This document shows positions 32,582 through 35,270 of a stretch of DNA of 35,270 bases, in pieces. This stretch comes from an uncultured Bacteroidota bacterium (GTDB taxonomy: Bacteria > Bacteroidota > Bacteroidia > Flavobacteriales > Flavobacteriaceae). Below the pieces are notes generated by a model that saw nothing but the letters and a program-made list of their open reading frames with translations, searched no databases and was not told the origin of the DNA. Made by a program: the position numbers and the translations under genes. The stretch covers positions 1-35,270 of the forward strand of contig CAISYO010000043.1 in the NCBI GenBank assembly GCA_903889745.1, in the 5' to 3' direction. Numbering within the stretch: position 1 is the stretch's first letter; each line of letters starts with the position of its first letter.

Positions 32582-33805
32582 TTACTCGTTTTCAACCGCG
32601 TCTTTATAATCGGGATACAAGAATTTATTGTATGGAAAACGAGTAATGTGAATTTCACGCACTGCTTCATAAACCTTTTCTCTAAATTCTTCAAAATTGG
32701 CTTTTTCGGTTGCCGAAATAAACAAAGTTTTGCTTTCGCCTAATTTACTCATCCAAGTTTGTTTCCACTCTTCCAAGGTGTAATGCTTGGTGCTTTTTTC
32801 AACACTTAAATCGTTTTCATCAAAATAAACCGATTGAAACGCATCAATTTTATTGAACACCATAATTGTGGGTTTGTCGGCACTTTTAATATCCTGTAAA
32901 ATTTGATTTACCGAAGCAATGTGGTCTTCAAATTCGGGATGTGAAATATCTACCACATGAAGTAATAAATCGGCCTCTCTCACTTCATCTAAGGTGCTTT
33001 TAAACGATTCAACCAATTGTGTGGGAAGTTTTCTAATAAACCCTACGGTGTCGCTTAAAAGAAACGGTAAATTCTTAATTACGGTTTTTCTAACGGTTGT
33101 GTCAAGTGTCGCAAATAATTTATTTTCTACAAACACATCGCTTTTTCCTACGGCATTCATTAAGGTTGATTTGCCTACATTCGTATATCCCACTAAAGCA
33201 ACACGAACCATAGCACCGCGATTACTACGTTGGGTAGCCATTTGTTTGTCGATTACTTTGATTTTATCTTTCAGTAACGAAATACGATCACGCACAATTC
33301 GACGGTCGGTTTCAATTTCGGTTTCACCAGGACCGCGCATCCCGATACCTCCTTTTTGACGTTCTAAGTGTGTCCACATTCCAGTTAAACGAGGTAGTAA
33401 ATATTGACATTGGGCTAATTCAACTTGGGTTCTTGCATAAGAAGTTTCAGCCCGTTGTGCGAAGATATCTAAGATAAGATTGGTTCGGTCTAAGACTTTA
33501 CAATCTAATTCTTTGGTAATATTTTTGGATTGTGATGGCGTTAATTCGTCATCAAAGATTACAGTTGTGATATCGTTGTCTTTGATGTAATATTTAATTT
33601 CTTCTAATTTACCCGTTCCTACAAATGTTTTAGGGTTGGGCTTATCCATTTTTTGTGAAAAACGTTTTACCACCGTTCCACCAGCAGTGAAGGTTAAAAA
33701 CTCCAATTCGTCAAGATATTCGTTCAGTTTATCTTCACTTTGGTTTTGGGTTATTATTCCAACTATAATTGATTTTTCAAAGTCAATAACTTCTTTCTCT
33801 AACAT
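32582..33805 (-). CDS. hflX: Ribosome-associated GTPase HflX
   Basis: GTPase that binds the 50S subunit and splits stalled ribosomes, notably after heat stress. The 407-residue protein has the HflX N-terminal domain (TAGGTVVKRF, P-K-T-F-V-G-T-G-K). A helical linker with G-G-I-G-M-R-G-P-G-E-T-E-I-E-T-D follows, then the G domain: G1 GYTNVGKST (206-214), G3 DTVGFI, G4 NKID. A -7 word TACCTTTG (33824-33831, minus strand) predicts a short leader of about 15 bases. The DUF5689 gene upstream ends in a terminator. Confidence 0.97.
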   Translation of the reverse strand: MLEKEVIDFEKSIIVGIITQNQSEDKLNEYLDELEFLTFTAGGTVVKRFSQKMDKPNPKTFVGTGKLEEIKYYIKDNDITTVIFDDELTPSQSKNITKELDCKVLDRTNLILDIFAQRAETSYARTQVELAQCQYLLPRLTGMWTHLERQKGGIGMRGPGETEIETDRRIVRDRISLLKDKIKVIDKQMATQRSNRGAMVRVALVGYTNVGKSTLMNAVGKSDVFVENKLFATLDTTVRKTVIKNLPFLLSDTVGFIRKLPTQLVESFKSTLDEVREADLLLHVVDISHPEFEDHIASVNQILQDIKSADKPTIMVFNKIDAFQSVYFDENDLSVEKSTKHYTLEEWKQTWMSKLGESKTLFISATEKANFEEFREKVYEAVREIHITRFPYNKFLYPDYKDAVENE

Positions 33806-33823
33806 AATCGTTCTTTAAGAATA

Positions 33824-33831
33824 CAAAGGTA
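33824..33831 (-). promoter_or_regulatory. -7 promoter element of hflX (TACCTTTG)
   Basis: A perfect TAnnTTTG word on the minus strand, 18 bases before the hflX ATG and just behind the terminator of the upstream gene. No TTG is seen at -33. Confidence 0.5.
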
Positions 33832-33845
33832 CGAAATAGCAAGCA

Positions 33846-33876
33846 TAAAAAAAGCGACTCAAATGAGCCGCTTTTG
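33846..33876 (-). terminator. Rho-independent terminator of the DUF5689 gene
   Basis: On the minus strand a 12-bp stem with one G-U pair (AAAAGCGGCTCA with TGAGTCGCTTTT) is followed by further T residues. It lies between the DUF5689 stop and the hflX promoter. Confidence 0.88.
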
Positions 33877-33893
33877 ATGTATAAGAATTGCAA

Positions 33894-35270
33894 TTAGTTA
33901 ATTACAATATCATCTATTTGCATAGTTGTTGTAACACCACCAGAACCATTTCCTACATACTCAAAAACGAAGAAACCGTTTCCGGTTACACCCGCAGGAA
34001 TATTGTAAGTTCCACTATTTGTAAAGTTTGTTGCATACCCAGAAGTAGATCCTGAAGCAATGGTAAAGTTTGACGTAATATCGACTAAGGTAGCCGTTGT
34101 TATTTGTGAACCGGGCACATAATTAGTTGTGTAATATACTTTTAATACATTACCATTATTGTATCCATCTTTAGTTTTGAAAGACAGGGTGTTTGCGCTA
34201 GTCATGTTAACAGGAACGATAAATAACGATCTGTTAGCTTCTGGGGTTCCTCCAAAAGAAGACATTTGGATATAAGTATTTCCACCAAAAACTTTTCTTT
34301 GCCAATATTTGCTACCAACAGCTGCATCATTGATGTATTTTGGGAATATTTGTTGATTGGTAGTGGTATAACTTGTAAACGGTTCATTCAAAGTAGCGTC
34401 ATAAACAATTGCAGTTCCACCTAAAGGTGGAGAAGAATCAAATCTAGGATTAGTTAAATTAACATCATTTATTGTTCTAATCATTAATTGATAATCATTA
34501 TTGTATTTTGTTAAAACACCTCTAATTTTACCACTTCCTGAAGGAATAGCATTCGCTGCAAAAGTAGCAAATTCACTCGCTCTCAATATTAGAGTATTCC
34601 CATTAGCATCTGCTATACTATGATTTGTTGCTGTCCAACTTGCTTCAGCGTTTAAACTTCGGTCAAAATATTTTTTTCCTAACGAGGGATCAGTAAATTG
34701 CACACCATCTAATTCAATTAGCATGTGTAAATTTTGATTATTTTTTGCTTGTGCAATGGTTAAGCGTTTAACAATGTTATTTTCATCAACTTTTGTACAA
34801 CCACGTGTAATAATTTTTTTATACTCAACACCTGAAATCCTACCCACTTTGTCATCTGAGGTGTTTGCTGGCGTTTCATTATCATAATAAGAACCAATTT
34901 CTAATGAAGAAGTTAGTGAGTTATTATAAAAATATAATGAATCCATTTTAATAAAAACTTTTCTTCCTGGTTCATATCTATTATATAGGTTATAATCATC
35001 AATTGGAATTGTGAAACCTTTTAACCCATCAATAGAACTTAAGGATATAGTTTTATAAAAATTTCCACCTTCATCACTTGATGTCACATATGCTTCAATA
35101 ATATCTTCAACAGCCGTATTAGAGTTTTGATACATTTGAAGAGATGAAGTTGATAATGTTGTAATATTTTGAACTGTTTTATTGGCAGTTAAGTCATTAC
35201 ATTCATTTGATAAATCTGGCACACCATAATCGTCCCCATTTACACAACTTGATAAAGTTGCTAAAATTAC
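33894..35270 (-). CDS. DUF5689-type surface lipoprotein (5' end cut by window)
   Basis: The frame stays open to the last base, so the start lies outside the window. The first visible residues (VILATLSSC) are the end of a lipoprotein signal peptide. The GTG at 35222 sits after this lipobox, so it is an internal codon and not the start. The mature part resembles the Bacteroidota DUF5689 module (about the first 250 residues: D-I-I-E-A-Y-V-T-S-S-D-E-G-G-N-F-Y-K-T, V-G-R-I-S-G-V-E). It is followed by a C-terminal beta-sandwich like the choice-of-anchor-J or DUF5017 type (F-P-K-Y-I-N-D, W-Q-R-K, M-Q-I-D-D-I-V-I-N). The role is unknown; such proteins are usually outer-membrane surface lipoproteins encoded near SusCD-like or nuclease genes. 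A terminator follows. Confidence 0.8.
   Translation of the reverse strand, partial: VILATLSSCVNGDDYGVPDLSNECNDLTANKTVQNITTLSTSSLQMYQNSNTAVEDIIEAYVTSSDEGGNFYKTISLSSIDGLKGFTIPIDDYNLYNRYEPGRKVFIKMDSLYFYNNSLTSSLEIGSYYDNETPANTSDDKVGRISGVEYKKIITRGCTKVDENNIVKRLTIAQAKNNQNLHMLIELDGVQFTDPSLGKKYFDRSLNAEASWTATNHSIADANGNTLILRASEFATFAANAIPSGSGKIRGVLTKYNNDYQLMIRTINDVNLTNPRFDSSPPLGGTAIVYDATLNEPFTSYTTTNQQIFPKYINDAAVGSKYWQRKVFGGNTYIQMSSFGGTPEANRSLFIVPVNMTSANTLSFKTKDGYNNGNVLKVYYTTNYVPGSQITTATLVDITSNFTIASGSTSGYATNFTNSGTYNIPAGVTGNGFFVFEYVGNGSGGVTTTMQIDDIVIN

Noticed and set aside
1-35270. Defence system, prophage, transposon or biosynthetic cluster
   Set aside because: Every sizeable frame fits a housekeeping, envelope or family-of-unknown-function gene; no integrase, transposase, toxin-antitoxin pair or nuclease cluster is present.

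Overview
The window is an AT-rich, gene-dense stretch of a Bacteroidota chromosome, most likely Flavobacterium or a close relative in the Flavobacteriaceae. The evidence is the gene set (DUF4175, DUF4837, DUF2480 and DUF5689 families; a PIF1-like helicase with a C-terminal helix-turn-helix), the lack of clear Shine-Dalgarno sequences, and repeated use of the Bacteroidota -7 promoter word TAnnTTTG. I see no tRNA, rRNA, insertion sequence, prophage, CRISPR array or defence locus. All large reading frames look intact. The two genes at the edges are cut by the window.

Layout. 1-2 kb: the start of an SPFH/band-7 protein gene and gltX, both minus strand, separated by a terminator. 2.0-7.7 kb: a plus-strand block of a giant DUF4175 membrane protein, ybeY and mnmG. 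This block carries three parS-like sites (two exact copies of TGTTTCACGTGGAACA and one perfect TGTTTCACGTGAAACA). 7.8-11.8 kb: a methyltransferase, an OmpH/Skp-like lipoprotein with a strong terminator, and the helicase. 11.8-13.4 kb, minus: a DoxX-like membrane protein and holB. 13.5-17.8 kb, plus: pgk, an MltD-like lytic transglycosylase, a DUF4837 lipoprotein and an ElaA-like acetyltransferase. 17.8-25.2 kb, minus: a protein with two OmpA domains, an S41 protease, rnpA, an M1 peptidase, an S8 protease and an MBL-fold hydrolase. 25.5-32.6 kb, plus: a full SUF iron-sulfur cluster operon (sufA-like, sufB, sufC, sufD, sufS, a small lipoprotein, sufE, a SufT/MIP18-type gene, DUF2480). 32.6-35.3 kb, minus: hflX and a DUF5689 lipoprotein cut by the window end.

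The genes are housekeeping, so the more unusual content is in the non-coding DNA. (i) The parS cluster around ybeY/mnmG, with rnpA 13 kb away, suggests the segment lies near the replication origin; parA, parB and dnaA are not here. (ii) Intergenic elements are built from short words iterated about every 7 bp and arranged head to head, the clearest at 31996-32058 (nine consecutive heptads). (iii) A GC-rich REP-like palindrome pair lies directly in front of sufB. (iv) A 9-bp inverted repeat lies just upstream of a near-consensus promoter for the suf operon. (v) The promoter words of rnpA and holB sit so close to their ATG that leaderless mRNAs are predicted. I found no convincing new multi-gene system.
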